Below are positions 1 through 10,236 of a stretch of 64,000 nucleotides of DNA, in pieces. Origin of the DNA: Humulus lupulus (taxonomy: Eukaryota; Streptophyta; Magnoliopsida; Rosales; Cannabaceae); the NCBI RefSeq assembly GCF_963169125.1, contig NC_084794.1:109158358-109222357 (forward strand), in the 5' to 3' direction. The position numbers and the translations under genes are program-made. Below the pieces are notes generated by a model. That model did not search any database. It was given only the letters and a program-made list of their open reading frames with translations, and had not been told where the DNA came from. Each line of letters starts with the position of its first letter. Positions within the stretch are counted from its first letter, which is position 1.

Positions 1-381
1 AACCAACACCGGATTGGCGATCCAATCAGGATAAAAGGCGTCTCGTATAAATCGGTTTGCCTTTAACCTGTCGACTTCGTCTTCACTTTTGCTGCTTCGG
101 GGGGAAGCTCTTGTTAATGTTAAGTGCATGGCTTATCACATTCGGAATTATCCCTACCATGTCCAAATGTGACCATGTGAAAACATCCTGATCTCCCTCA
201 AGAAGCAAATTAATTGCTACTTTGCTTTTTCAGGGAGGTTTCTCCCTACCTTCTCAGTCTTTGGAGGGTTGGCTTCTTTGAGCTTGACTTCTTCGAGCTA
301 TTCCAATGGTTCGAGGTCAACCCTCTCTTCTACTCTAGGGTCGATCTCTTCATCTATTTCGAAGATTGTCCCATCCTTATC
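1..381 (-). pseudogene. G1 pol linker and start of reverse transcriptase (partial)
   Basis: Minus-strand translation continues from the protease through an acidic linker and then the segment that precedes RT in Tat-type pol (a FLRE...FSHGHIW-like stretch around 220-150). It ends near 60-1 in the conserved opening of the RT domain, which reads FIRDAFYPDWIANPVLV. Stops interrupt it near 380, 320 and 210. The catalytic YVDD motif lies left of the window. In an intact element this enzyme would copy the element RNA into DNA; this copy cannot be translated through. Confidence 0.7.
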
Positions 382-1200
382 CTAAACTACAACAAGTGTT
401 CGTGCACTTGTTTGTTTTTTCCCTTTAACGAAAATGTTGTAGCATTCCCTCCCTACAAGCTGGTCCCCTTTCAGAGTCCCAATGCCACTAGAAGTTGAAA
501 ACTTGATGGCCAGATGGCTAACGAATGAAACTGCCCCCAGCCCTACTAAGGCGGGTCTCCCGTACAGTACGTTATAGGCTGGTGGGAGATCCACCACGAT
601 GAATTCCATCATCTTGGTTATCGAGACTGGGTAGTCTCCCAAGGTTACAGGGATTTTGATGGATCCCATACAGGCAATCCCTTATCTTGAAAAGTCGTGC
701 AACGTAGTTGCACATGCTTTTATGTCGCAAAGCGCGAGTCCCATCTTTTCTAAAGTGGCTTTATAGAGGATATTCACCAAGCTCCCGTTATCAATCAGGA
801 CTCGGTGTACCCTCTTGTTCGCGAGCTGAAGGGTGATGACCAAGGGGTCATTATGGGGGAACTGGACATGAGATGCATCCTCTTCAGTAAAGGTTATGGG
901 TTGTGTTTCAACCCTTTGTTGTTTCAGAGCTTTAGGTTCGGGTTCATAGGGAGAACCGTCACCAGTTTTCAGCTCATTCACATATCTTTTGTGGGCATTC
1001 CTGCCCAATCCTGCGATATGGGGTCCCCCCAAGATGGTTATGACATCTTCTCCATCAATCAGAGGGGGTCGTTCATCTTCCCGTGCTCGAGAGTTGCTGT
1101 TCTGGGTAGGTGGTGCAGCTGCTGCCCTCTGGCTGGTGGAAGCTTGGTTGGGGTTTTGATTCTTACATACTGTCTGAAATATCCTCTCGAGATCAGACAT
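382..1200 (-). pseudogene. G1 aspartic protease region
   Basis: A single minus frame runs through this interval with one in-frame TAA near 680. The active-site loop VLIDNGSLVNILY (around 830-790) matches the retroviral-type aspartic protease D-N-G form common in plant Tat elements. About 110 residues further on, YNVLYGRPALVGL is the usual flap-distal block. The upstream part (1200-1000) is a proline/glutamine-rich spacer containing GGPHIAGLGRNAHKRY, a conserved pre-protease motif in these polyproteins. The protease normally cleaves Gag-Pol. The stop falls between the active site and the second motif, so only a partial domain could be made. Confidence 0.75.
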
Positions 1201-1329
1201 TCGATCTCATCTTTTAATTGTCTTCATTCATCGATTGTATGTCTGATATCTCTGTGGAATCTGCAATACTTATTGGAGTCTCTTTTTTCCTTTTGGTTTC
1301 TCATGGGGTCAGGTCGTCTGAAAGGGACT

Positions 1330-3316
1330 TTGATTTCATTAGCCAGGTAGATATTCTCCCGAGACTCATTGAGCTCGGTATACACTTTGTATACGGAGAA
1401 TTATCTTTCCTCTTTCTTCTTCTTTCCCCCATCCGCCTAGGGGTGATTCCCTTAATTTTCCTCTCTTTTAGAAGGGTTGTCCCCAGGGGATTTTGAGGTC
1501 ACAGGATCCGTCGACGTCAAGGCAGAGTTTGTGTTTGTTGTTGTAGTTATGGGCTGAGAGGTCATAATCAACGCTGACCTCACCTCTTCTACTTTAACAA
1601 ACCTCTGAGCTCGTCGATTGAACTCGGTTAAGGACCTTACAGGCTTCCATTGTAAATCTTCTCAGAGAGGGCTTCCAGGCATTACTCCGGCTCGAACAAC
1701 CATTAAATGGCCACTGTCGTCGATGTCACGAGCTCGAGCGACTTCCAAGTTAAACCTTGTGAGATAACCTTTCAGTGACTCATTTGGCTGCTATCGGACA
1801 TTGGTCAAGGCAGATGCCTCGGGCCTAATGCCGACCATGGCCTTGAATTGTTTCTTGAAATCTCTTGATATTTGATCCCAAGAAGCAATCGAATGTCTTT
1901 TATATTTTTCAAACCAGTTTTTTGCTGGTCCCGTGAGAGAGGCTGGGAACAACATGCACCTGAGCTCGTAGCCCACATTATTGGCTCGTATGATTGTGTT
2001 GAACGTACTTAAATGACTATATGGATCCGAATTTCCATCGAATGGCGGGACATGAGGAATTCTGAATCCTTGAGGAAACATGGTGCTAGAGATATGCAGG
2101 GCAAAGGGTTCAAGTTCCTCATCAAACTCTTCGTCCCATTCCCTGCTTCGCTTGTTCTGCAAGAGTCTGAATGCTCTTTCCAACTGCTCAATCCTTTCTT
2201 GGACTGGATCTATGGGGGGTCAGGCTTGAATCAGTAGGAACTGGTTATCGTTGATTACAACTCCAGTTCCGTGCCTCGGCGCAGGGTGCTTACGCCCATT
2301 TAGATGATCTCTTAGATCTGGATTCGAGGGATTATCACCCCCCCCCCCCGATTATTGTTTAGATGCTCCCGTAAATCTGGGTGATCTCCTTGATTTCCAG
2401 CGTTCCTATGTTCTTGGTCGTATATACTCACAGACCCAGTGTCATCCGAGCCTTCACTGACATGGCTCGCTGCACAATTATTACGAGATGAGTTTCTTGC
2501 TGGTCTCTTTGTCTCAATAGTTTGAGATCGAGACATTTGGCTTCTCGTGGGATGGGGACCCCTATGCTCCCTAGCATTTTCTTCATTCCCGCGTCTTTGC
2601 CCAGCTTACCTTTCCCTATCACCATGGGCCGGTTATGTATCCCTCCGAACTGGTGAGGGGGTCCTTATTGGCGATAGTGGGAGTCTTATTGGCGATGGTG
2701 GCTGTCGTCCATTACGGGGCCTAAAAGGCCCTGAATTCGCTCGATCAGGTTCTGCAATATTATGCGCAGTACCAGGATTTTGGGTTCGAGCCTCTGTGGG
2801 TGCTCAGTTATTCCCTACTCCGACTGATGCCTCTGCAGCTGGGTTGGTAGGACCTTCTGCCTGGTCACCTCTCTGGGGTCTTGGTTGAACAGGCTGCTTT
2901 GCTGGTGGCGGAGGCTGCTCTGCTCTCCCAGTGGTTGCATTTTTACGTGGCCTTCCCCAAGGCCTACGAGGTGGGACGTGAACGTCCCGCGGAGGCAAAG
3001 CCTGGGAATTTTGCGGGGGAGGGGCCTGAGCCACCTGTGCTTCAGCACCTAGTCTAGGTAGCTCTTCGTTTCGTTTCTTAGCTTCTGCCAACTGCTTACG
3101 CAGTTGACGATTTTTGAGTTCCACAATTGGGACATATCTTTCGAGATTGTAGTACTTGTCCTCGTCGTCCCTGGGGGCAGGTGGTCCCCGAGAGTCGGAT
3201 GAACTGATCCTCTCATCGGGATCAGAATTCAACATAGGCTGCTTTCCAGGGCGCCAGGGGTACTCAGCTTCATCTAAGATTTCTTCCTTAGGAATATTGG
3301 GATCATTTGCTGCCAT
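1330..3316 (-). pseudogene. G1 gag (capsid)
   Basis: The likely start is the minus-strand ATG at 3316, about 70 bp inside the primer site. The N-terminal part is acidic and coiled-coil-like (YVPIVELKNRQLRKQLAEAK, near 3150-3090), followed by a proline-rich spacer. The capsid domain lies at about 2183-1790 and contains PPFDGNSDPYSHLSTFNTII and LFPASLTGPAKNWFEKYK, diagnostic of plant Ty3/Gypsy gag. Downstream the frame continues toward the nucleocapsid region with stops near 1790 and 1660. A C-homopolymer at 2338-2349 in the spacer coincides with a frame change, probably a slippage indel. Gag would form the virus-like particle in the cytoplasm. Confidence 0.75.
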
Positions 3317-3363
3317 CGCTAATTCAAGAGGCTTTTTGACTAAACAGATTCACGCACTGTTTA

Positions 3364-3388
3364 ATGGCTCTCAATGAAAGCACCAAAC
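3364..3388 (-). promoter_or_regulatory. G1 putative primer-binding site
   Basis: Immediately inside the LTR, in transcript sense, lies GTTTGGTGCTTTCATTGAGA. The same word, diverged, follows the G2 LTR at about 4767-4790, which supports it as a functional junction signal. I did not assign the tRNA. Confidence 0.5.
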
Positions 3389-4195
3389 TGTTGACGCCGT
3401 TTTTTGTCAACTTAAGAAGGAGATCAATTAAACAAGAAAATATTAAAGGAAATAGAAAAAAGATGAATACAAGAGATTTTTACGTGGTTCAGCAGTTAAA
3501 TCTTCCTAGTCCACGAGTCTATGTTATTAGAACTTGCGAGTTCTTCTGAAAACTTTCAAAGAATAGTTTCCCATAGTGTTTACTCCAGAAATTAGTCTTT
3601 CGGTCCCCTAACAATGGAGTTTTCTTCTCTATTTATAGAGAAGGTTAGAGAATTCATTCCCACATATTTCAGGAAGATATTATGGGAATCAAATAATATA
3701 ATGTTATTTAATGCATTATTTCCTACATACACGGAAACGTCCCACAAAATGTGGGATCATATAACAAATTAAATGATATCCATTAAACATTGGGATTGCA
3801 CAACAATAAATATGTTCATATGTAATAGATTAATTCAGATACGAGATTCATTACATCTACGAGACTATTAGTCGATCACGAGCTCATCGCCTAACTTTGT
3901 CTACGCTCGGAACAAGTATCCATTGACGACGTCGCCACATTTGAACTCACACATTCCGAGCTCGAACCATTTCGGAAGGCAAGGGATGGTTCTGGGATAT
4001 ATTCAAGTGCCAAACCATGCTATTTGCGAGCTTAAAGCATATTCGAGGCTACACATCCCTCGAACCTTCGAGGTCACTCTTTACAGAGAAACGGTTTGGC
4101 GGAAGGATCATATGACGGCTGTGTATATTTCGAGCTTACACCTAACGAGCCTAGATTTCTGGATCATTTCTCATGCTCGAAATCTGGGTGTGACA
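3389..4195 (-). repeat. G1 5' LTR
   Basis: The boundaries are TG at 3389 and CA at 4195; in transcript sense it runs from 4195 (TGTCACACCC) to 3389 (GGCGTCAACA). It is about 807 bp. Its last 150 bp in transcript sense align in pattern with the ends of the G2 LTRs, including a GTGGACTAGG block, a CTGAAC(C/A)ACGTAAAAA block and a GTTGRCRAAAAA block just before the end. It is therefore a related subfamily. The minus-strand transcript should begin within it. The matching 3' LTR is outside the window. Confidence 0.75.
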
Positions 4196-4643
4196 TCCTC
4201 AAGTACACCTAAAAATCCTCGTTAGTTCTGGCATACTCAAATCATTACTAAATTACTACCCGATACCTAATAAATCCCAAACTCATATTATATACCCAAA
4301 ATACCCCTAGGCTCCTCCTGAGCCGTGTATTTTACCCCGTTGTGACTTTCTAGCTAAATTGCTCCCTAGGACCGTCTCAGATCGTGCATCACAAATAAAT
4401 CACCACTCACTTGTGGTATCAATCACAATATACACAAATATTGCATTTATGCCCTCAGCGGGCTAAAATTACAAACATGCCCCTAATAACCAAATGGGGC
4501 CCACATGCATATTTAATTCACCTAAACATGCATTTCTAATCACATACTTATCAAATTCACATATTAACATAATAAATCAATTATTTCCCTCCAGGCATGC
4601 TAATCAAGGCCCTAAGCCTTATTAGAAAATTTGGGACGCTACA
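4196..4643 (-). repeat. Remnant of a TGTAAC-family LTR
   Basis: The right end reads GGGACGCTACA and the adjacent 400 bp match the outer part of the LTRs at 33801-36081 and 40667-42959, including CTAGGCTCCTCCTGAGCC, a CCGTCTC(A/G)G block and GCCCTCAGCGGGCTAAAATTAC. It is the 5' part of an LTR in minus orientation. The rest continues beyond G1, which inserted into it at 4195/4196. On its right it abuts AGGTG (4644-4648), a word also present at the corresponding place in the G2 3' LTR, so this LTR inserted into the G2 5' LTR. Confidence 0.7.
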
Positions 4644-4766
4644 AGGTGGATTCTAACCACTGAACAACGTTAAAACTTTATGAGTTTATATTTATGATTT
4701 ATTAGCAAGCTTAATCTCTATGATCAGATTTCTTAATCCCCTGTTGGCGAAAAACCACGTCAAAAT
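4644..4766 (+). repeat. G2 5' LTR, 3' terminal fragment
   Basis: This aligns with 44180-44303 with few changes. The LTR end (CCACGTCAAAA) is followed by a diverged primer-site word, TTAGTGCTTTTATTGAGAGC (about 4768-4787). The upstream part of this LTR is displaced by the TGTAAC LTR and G1 insertions. Confidence 0.7.
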
Positions 4767-4882
4767 ATTAGTGCTTTTATTGAGAGCAGATTAGGCTTGA
4801 AACTTGTTAGAGAATACTCAACATAATAATCATTATAGTGGTAACTCGTTCTATGTGCAACAATGAATCAGATAGACTTTTA
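4767..4882 (+). other. G2 primer site and leader fragment
   Basis: Non-coding. It begins with the putative primer-binding site and continues as AT-rich leader until insertion B. The leader resumes at 6374-6414 and again at 10113. Confidence 0.5.
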
Positions 4883-6373
4883 TGATAAATTTAATATTTA
4901 ATTTTAAATACGCAAGTGCACGTAATCACACAAGTAATATAATGATAAGTAAATCGTCTCCACAGGGATTGCAAATTAGAAAATATAAGCAAAACAATTA
5001 CTAAACAATTTTAAGAGATTAAAAATCAAGTGGGTTGTTTATAGGCTAAGAAAAATATTAAAATAAAATGGAAATACTGAAATTAAAAACTGAGCTGAAC
5101 AAGAAAATTGAGAGAAATATATGGATTGCAAAATGGACTTGAATTATTGAATTCCCGGATATTATTCATCCTGAACAACTTGTGGGCAGATTGCTGCAGC
5201 AATATTTTAGCAAAACTTCCAGGTTAACAAGAATTCATTTAAACACCCATAAAACTTTCCCAAATTTTATGACATTAATTCTTCTACCTAATTAAACATA
5301 TTCCTATTCAAAATCAAATTTAAGAATGCAAATCAAAGTTTAATTCTCAAAAGTTACACAAGGCAAATAACATATCCCTATGTTACTTACTAACATAACC
5401 TAACCTAAATTATGACTTGTGTCATCCAAGTTTTTCCCATTACATTTAATCTTTCCAGCATTAAATATAATTAAATAACTTGCCATTGCTGGAAAAACAA
5501 TAACAAGAAATTAATATAAGCACACTTGAATGAACAAAGGAGATTTTACTAGAATAAAGTGTAAGAAATTTATAGACTATAACATAGGGTTCATCAACAA
5601 TTTAAGCCACCTAAAAATCAGTTCATGGCTGAGTTCATAAACTTTAATTCACAATCAAAATAGCCCATAGTATTCAGATTTAGAATCCAACTTAGAAATT
5701 AATAAAATAAAGTTTAGGAAAAGAAGAAAGAACAAATCCAAAATGATGCTTGAGCTTTCTTTGTTTGTCCTCCTTCTTCCTTGTTGATATTCTGAGTTTT
5801 TCTCCTCTCTTTTTTCTGGTTTTCTTTTCCAAAAATGGCTGCCTCCTTCTTGATACGGCAGAAACCCTCTTTTGTGTATGTTAAGTTTTTTTTTTCTTCC
5901 TCCTTCCAAAAGTACCATATTGCCCCTTTTTCTCCCAAAACATGAAGTCCTCCTTTATTCTAATTTTTGTCATTTTCTCCATTATGCTGACTAGTTCTTT
6001 CTGCCCTTTCCACCTCAGCCAAAATGTCAGCTCACCCATTGACTGCCACACGTTCCATGTGCCCCAAAATTTGCCTGATCAAAATGCTTCAATTTTGCTG
6101 CAGCAAACCTGAATATTCAGCCATCAACAACCTAATTTCATCAAAATAGATTCATATGTTAGCTTATTCCTTTGTGCAAATATTTATCCATGAAATTATT
6201 ATCTTTAACCCACTAGCTATTATAAACTAAAAAAAAATTAATTAAACTTAATTAAGATAATAAAAACACCAAAGTTAGCTACAAATGCTAAAAATAAACT
6301 AACATCACCCATGATTTTTTCACAATTATAAGTTCAAAAGCACATGAAATAACTCTTTATTCAAGAGTTATCA
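4883..6373 (-). mobile_element. B: LTR of the TGATAACTC type, minus orientation
   Basis: In minus sense it starts TGATAACTCT and ends near ATTTATCA (4883). It resembles element D (14094-15887) in its start, including a hairpin with stem ATAACTCT, and in its end region (a CTTGCG block followed by an A/T-rich tail). It is about 1.49 kb, without coding sequence, and very A/T-rich. The left edge is less sure: the flanking 5-mers (TTTTA at 4878-4882, GAGAC at 6374-6378) do not match. TAGAC at 4873-4877 nearly matches GAGAC, so the true end may be a few bases left. Most likely a solo LTR. Confidence 0.6.
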
Positions 6374-6414
6374 GAGACCAAGTGATCATGGCGATTACCA
6401 TACGGCTAACCTTA
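6374..6414 (+). other. G2 leader fragment between insertions B and C
   Basis: 41 bp with no recognisable signal; it continues at 10113 once C and one target copy are removed. An ATG at 6390 opens no long frame. Confidence 0.5.
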
Positions 6415-6900
6415 TGTAACGCCCTGGACAGCCCAAGACCATTACACTGTGTACTTTAAATAATGCTTAATTCGCTAAACAAGGCATTAGGTTAAAAGCG
6501 TACATCTAGGTGTTATTAATAGGCCAGGGTGAAAATCCTGGTCAAAAGGAATGGATATATTTTATTTAAAACGTTAAACTGTACATGGGCCCATAAAAGT
6601 CCTTACAAAGTTATTTACAATCCAAAATGGTCATTACAATATAAAATTACAACCTGCTGACCTAAGCTGCAAAAAATAAGGTTAAACCCTAGTTCCCCTG
6701 AGAAACACCTTGGCCATGGTGGTCAAGTGGCCGAATATGTAAACATCGCCACCTAAGCTCTCCACTCAAGGTTGGGTGAGCTTTTCTTTCCCTTTACCTG
6801 CACTACATAGTACCCATGAGCCAATGCTCAGTAAGAAAACTTATTACTGCATGTATACATTATAATTAAATGATTCTAGGGCTTGAAGCCCTAATCAGAT

Positions 6901-7150
6901 GATGACTAATAAGTCTTTCTAGGTAGATGACTAATAAGGCTCTCTGAATAGATGACTAATAAGTCTCTCTGAATAGATGACTAATAAGTCTCCTTGATTA
7001 GATGACTAATAAGTCTCCCTGATTAGATGACTAATAAGTCTCTCTGAATAGATGACTAATAAGTCTCCCTGATTAGATGACTAATAAGTCTCCCTGATTA
7101 GATGACTAATAAGTCTCTCTGAATAGATGACTAATAAGTCTCTCTAGGGT
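6901..7150. repeat. 25-bp tandem repeat, ten units
   Basis: Ten units begin exactly every 25 bp at 6901, 6926, 6951 and so on to 7126. Each starts GATGACTAATAAG and ends in one of two main tails, TCTCTCTGAATA or TCTCCCTGATTA, so there are two interleaved subtypes. Single GACTAATAAG words occur in the related LTR at about 55320, 55371 and 55422, so the array grew from a motif already in the family. There are no variable spacers, so it is not a CRISPR. Confidence 0.95.
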
Positions 7151-8230
7151 TTTATGCCCCAAGCCATGTGATGTTTCAGTCACCTGAGCCTTTTAGCCCT
7201 GGCTCTGAGTAACTAGCCTTTAGACTAGAAAAGCGCTTTAGTTTTCTTCGACCGAGTGGTTGGTCAAGCATTTAATGCTCATGTTGATTAGATCTAATCA
7301 TTTTGGTTTGCATTAAACACACTAATGCCGCTCTTGACTCATAAGCCAATACCATACAACCAGTTCCCAGTACTACTGTCGATCATAATTGAGAAGTCAA
7401 AACTTCACGACTAATACTAAACACCAATGTTGTTTTTGAATAAAAAGTCAGTGCCATTCACAAGTAAGCAAAGCTGCTAGGCCTTTACATTGCAACCAAT
7501 ACCCATAAATAGAGCACTCAACATGCTTCATTAATAACCATGCATGTCACATACAGTGTGCAGTTTTCTTACCTCTGGTTCGAGCATGAAATAATAAAAG
7601 AACGACCCTTGAGAACGATTCGTCCTTAGGCCCCTTAGCAGTCACCTAATCATAACCAAGTATGAAATCCCATCAATAAAATAATTAATAAGAGGTTCAT
7701 GGACTAAAACCCCACTCCCGGGACCTCAAATCCTACTAAAACAGTTAGTAGATTCCATCCCGAGCTTAAAGAAATGAAAGCCTGCGCCTAAAACTCATTA
7801 AAACCCAACCTGGCACAAGGAAGACAGGCGGGCCGCAACTTGCCCCCAAGGGCTGCAACGGGTAACATGTCGGCCTTGAGGGCATGATACAAGCTAGGAT
7901 GGTGCTCAGTCAGATGTGCATGCGAGGGTGCAGGCTGGTGAGCATGTTGATGCCTAGTTTGTACGACAATGGAATTTTCGTAAATATCTTCAATATTGCC
8001 CAAAAATGGACGGGACTTGGTAGGTTCCATATTGAAGGGTCAATGAACACAATGTTACAATTGGATTTAGGAGATTTGGAGAATTGGCGAGATGAGAGCC
8101 AAATATGTCTCCCAAGCAAAAATCATATATGTTCATAGTAGAAGGCTAAAAGCTCAGAAGGCTCTTTGTAGGGGGAGCACCTGGTGTCAGCTCTCCACCA
8201 CCCCCTGGCACAGGTGCATCAAGTGAACTA

Positions 8231-8973
8231 CTACTAGTTGGGAGGACTAGTAGGGTGGGCATATGAGGACCATGAGAGGACTCATATGTCTCCATGAGTA
8301 GGAGTACTCATGGACATTACCGGGCTGCCCCGGTATTGTGTTGAAGTGTGCTCCTAGAGGTTTAAGGGTATTGTTCCCTTGGCATGCCGGGATTCCGCTT
8401 GCATGGAGCGTGGCCCAAACCTTCGAGAGACGTTGTGGTGTGCCATGGCAATGAGTCTCGACACGAGATGGCACGTGAATTCATTCGCAGGACTTGTTAG
8501 CATGAAAGTATTGGAGGGTGCACTATGCTTGAGTAGGATAGAGGTCCAGTGTGTGCTACTAGTCTGGTGACTAGTATCGAGGGTCGTCCAACATGCATGA
8601 AGGCATGGTGCCTTGAGGATTGGACCATGAACGTATGGGAGTCCTTGGTCTGTGATGTGAGCTAATCGGATAGTATCAAATGGGGCATGATGAGAGGTGT
8701 TGGCTCTTGGCTACACATGCTACCTTGGCTTGCGAATGTCTGGGTGAACATCAATGTTGGGATTTGCCTTGCCATAGTGAGAACCTATGGACAGTGTGAG
8801 TGTCTTGGCTAGATAGCCTTGATGCATGATTGCACTCATACATGCTTGAGAGCATGACTCGGCGAGAGTTGTTTGAGAGACAGGAGTGTGCAGAGGCACA
8901 CGGTCATGCAAAAATGTGCCCATTGTTATTCGAATGGTTGGAAGGCTGACCTTGGCTCAGAGGAGTCAAGGTG
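8231..8973. repeat. Run of short, mutually unrelated inverted repeats (hairpins)
   Basis: Perfect stems seen directly: 8231-8238/8246-8253 (8 bp, loop 7), 8260-8267/8281-8288 (8 bp, loop 13), 8291-8300/8305-8314 (10 bp, loop 4), 8318-8324/8329-8335 (7 bp, loop 4), 8440-8446/8468-8474 (7 bp), 8557-8563/8570-8576 (7 bp, loop 6), 8586-8591/8620-8625 enclosing 8592-8596/8603-8607, 8772-8777/8785-8790 (6 bp, loop 7), 8841-8846/8851-8856 (6 bp, loop 4), 8886-8891/8896-8901 (6 bp, loop 4), 8949-8954/8967-8972 (6 bp). Stems differ in sequence. Loops often contain GAG or GGAG. The block lies inside solo LTR C. Confidence 0.8.
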
Positions 8974-10236
8974 CTGCACGGGCATTTCCACTGTCAAAAT
9001 GTTAGCACGTGACACAGCGCGCCCCCAAGACAGAGAACCCCCTGTCTGGGGTGCCAGGGGCAGGCCACGACTTGTCCCTGTGGGTTGCGACGCACCTACT
9101 AGACAGAACCCAGGGAGGCTCTGGGACACATTCAAGTCGTGACTTGCACGAACTCGGTCGCGAGTTGACCTTGCGAACCCAGCTCCCCTGTAATTCCTTC
9201 AATCTAAACCTCAACCAAAACTCAATCAAACAATCTTAAAATCACAACCAAACATCACCACAACATTATCACCATTCAAACAACAAAACCCAAGCCTAGA
9301 AACACTTAAAACATAAACAAATACCCAATTATACAACCAAGATTCTCAAGCCTTCAAACCAAATAAAAACAGAGCAAAATCTTGAAGTTTAAGCTGAAAA
9401 TCCTTACCTCAAGCCCAGAATTAAACCATTCTCAGTTGTTGCAATCCAATCCTAAACTCTCAAGCTTCAATTCTCCACTTAGCTTCAAAACTCCAAACCG
9501 AGAAGGAGAAGGAGAGATGATCGAGAGTGATGAAAGGAAAACTCTATTTTTGCTACTTATTTGTTTATACAGCCTGCTAACTTAAGTCTATCTAACAACA
9601 CAAATGACAAAATTGCCCCTTAGGCCAAATTAATCCTTCAAAGCTAAGCAAGGGCAATATTGTTATTTCCCACCTATCCCATTAATCATAATTAACATCT
9701 TCCAATTTACGTTGCTCCAAATATCCTCAATAGTTTTTAAATCATATCCCATTACCCGTTCATTCCTAGACTAACCCCGAGCCCGGTAATTAACCCCGTT
9801 ATGACCAAACCGCTAATCTTGCATCCTAGGATCGTCTCATGCCGAATAGCTCGAACATATCCACATAATAATGTGGTCTCACCCATAAATCACAAACATG
9901 CACATAAATATACAATTATGCTTTCAATGGCCAAAATAATGAAAATGCCCTTCTAACAAGAATTGGGCCCACATGCATGCACTTGCCATCATATTATAAT
10001 ATAACTCACATAATCAAGCATATAATCACATAATTGCATATTAAATCAATTATGGCCCTTCTGGCCCCCTAATCTAGACATTAAGTCACATTAGGGAATT
10101 TGGGACGTTACACCCTACTGGAGAGGATACCTCTGTGCAATGTTGTCCTGGAAAATATCATGTGAACTAGGACGATACTGGAAGTTCAACTTCGCGCCCT
10201 CCGAAGCCAACTTTTGGGTATCTTACTACCATCGAA

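Larger units (their letters stand above)
1..4195 (-). mobile_element. G1: Tat-like Ty3/Gypsy retrotransposon, left-truncated by the window edge
   Basis: Read on the minus strand, the order is 5' LTR (4195-3389), primer site, gag (from 3316), protease (about 1200-380) and the first residues of reverse transcriptase (at 60-1). That order, gag before protease before RT, and the gag capsid wording typical of plant Tat-lineage elements, identify the superfamily. The rest of pol and the 3' LTR lie left of the window. The LTR outer end abuts TCCTC (4196-4200), the expected target duplication, whose partner is not visible. G1 sits inside a TGTAAC-type LTR remnant. The coding part is broken by several stops, so it is not autonomous. 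Confidence 0.85.
6415..10112 (-). mobile_element. C: solo LTR of the TGTAAC family, enlarged
   Basis: The ends are TGTAACGCCC and GGGACGTTACA. They are flanked by CCTTA (6410-6414) and CCCTA (10113-10117), a 5-bp target duplication with one change. In minus (transcript) sense it aligns along most of its length with 54534-56926, for example the CTTACCTCTGGTTCGAGC and CATCAATAAAAT blocks. At about 3.7 kb it is 1.2-1.4 kb longer than other copies. The excess is a 25-bp minisatellite (6901-7150) and a block rich in small hairpins (about 7865-9190). It contains no gag or pol and no second LTR. It interrupts the G2 leader. A few short ORFs of 60-90 codons inside it look like chance frames. Confidence 0.8.

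Noticed and set aside
5655..5938. Lys/Glu-rich frames on the minus strand as a small protein gene
   Set aside because: They are read from a poly-CT/AAG low-complexity stretch inside LTR B, with two overlapping frames equally open and no domain.
4883..6373. B as a complete small element with a proven target duplication
   Set aside because: The flanking five-mers TTTTA and GAGAC do not match, so the left edge stays provisional.
6901..7150. Regular 25-bp units considered as a CRISPR-like array
   Set aside because: Units are contiguous with no unique spacers, and the DNA is plant LTR sequence. It is a minisatellite.
7788..9239. Cluster of 60-90 codon ORFs in LTR C as a captured host gene
   Set aside because: Frames on both strands are equally open and change every 200 bp. 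The underlying structure is hairpins, not codons.
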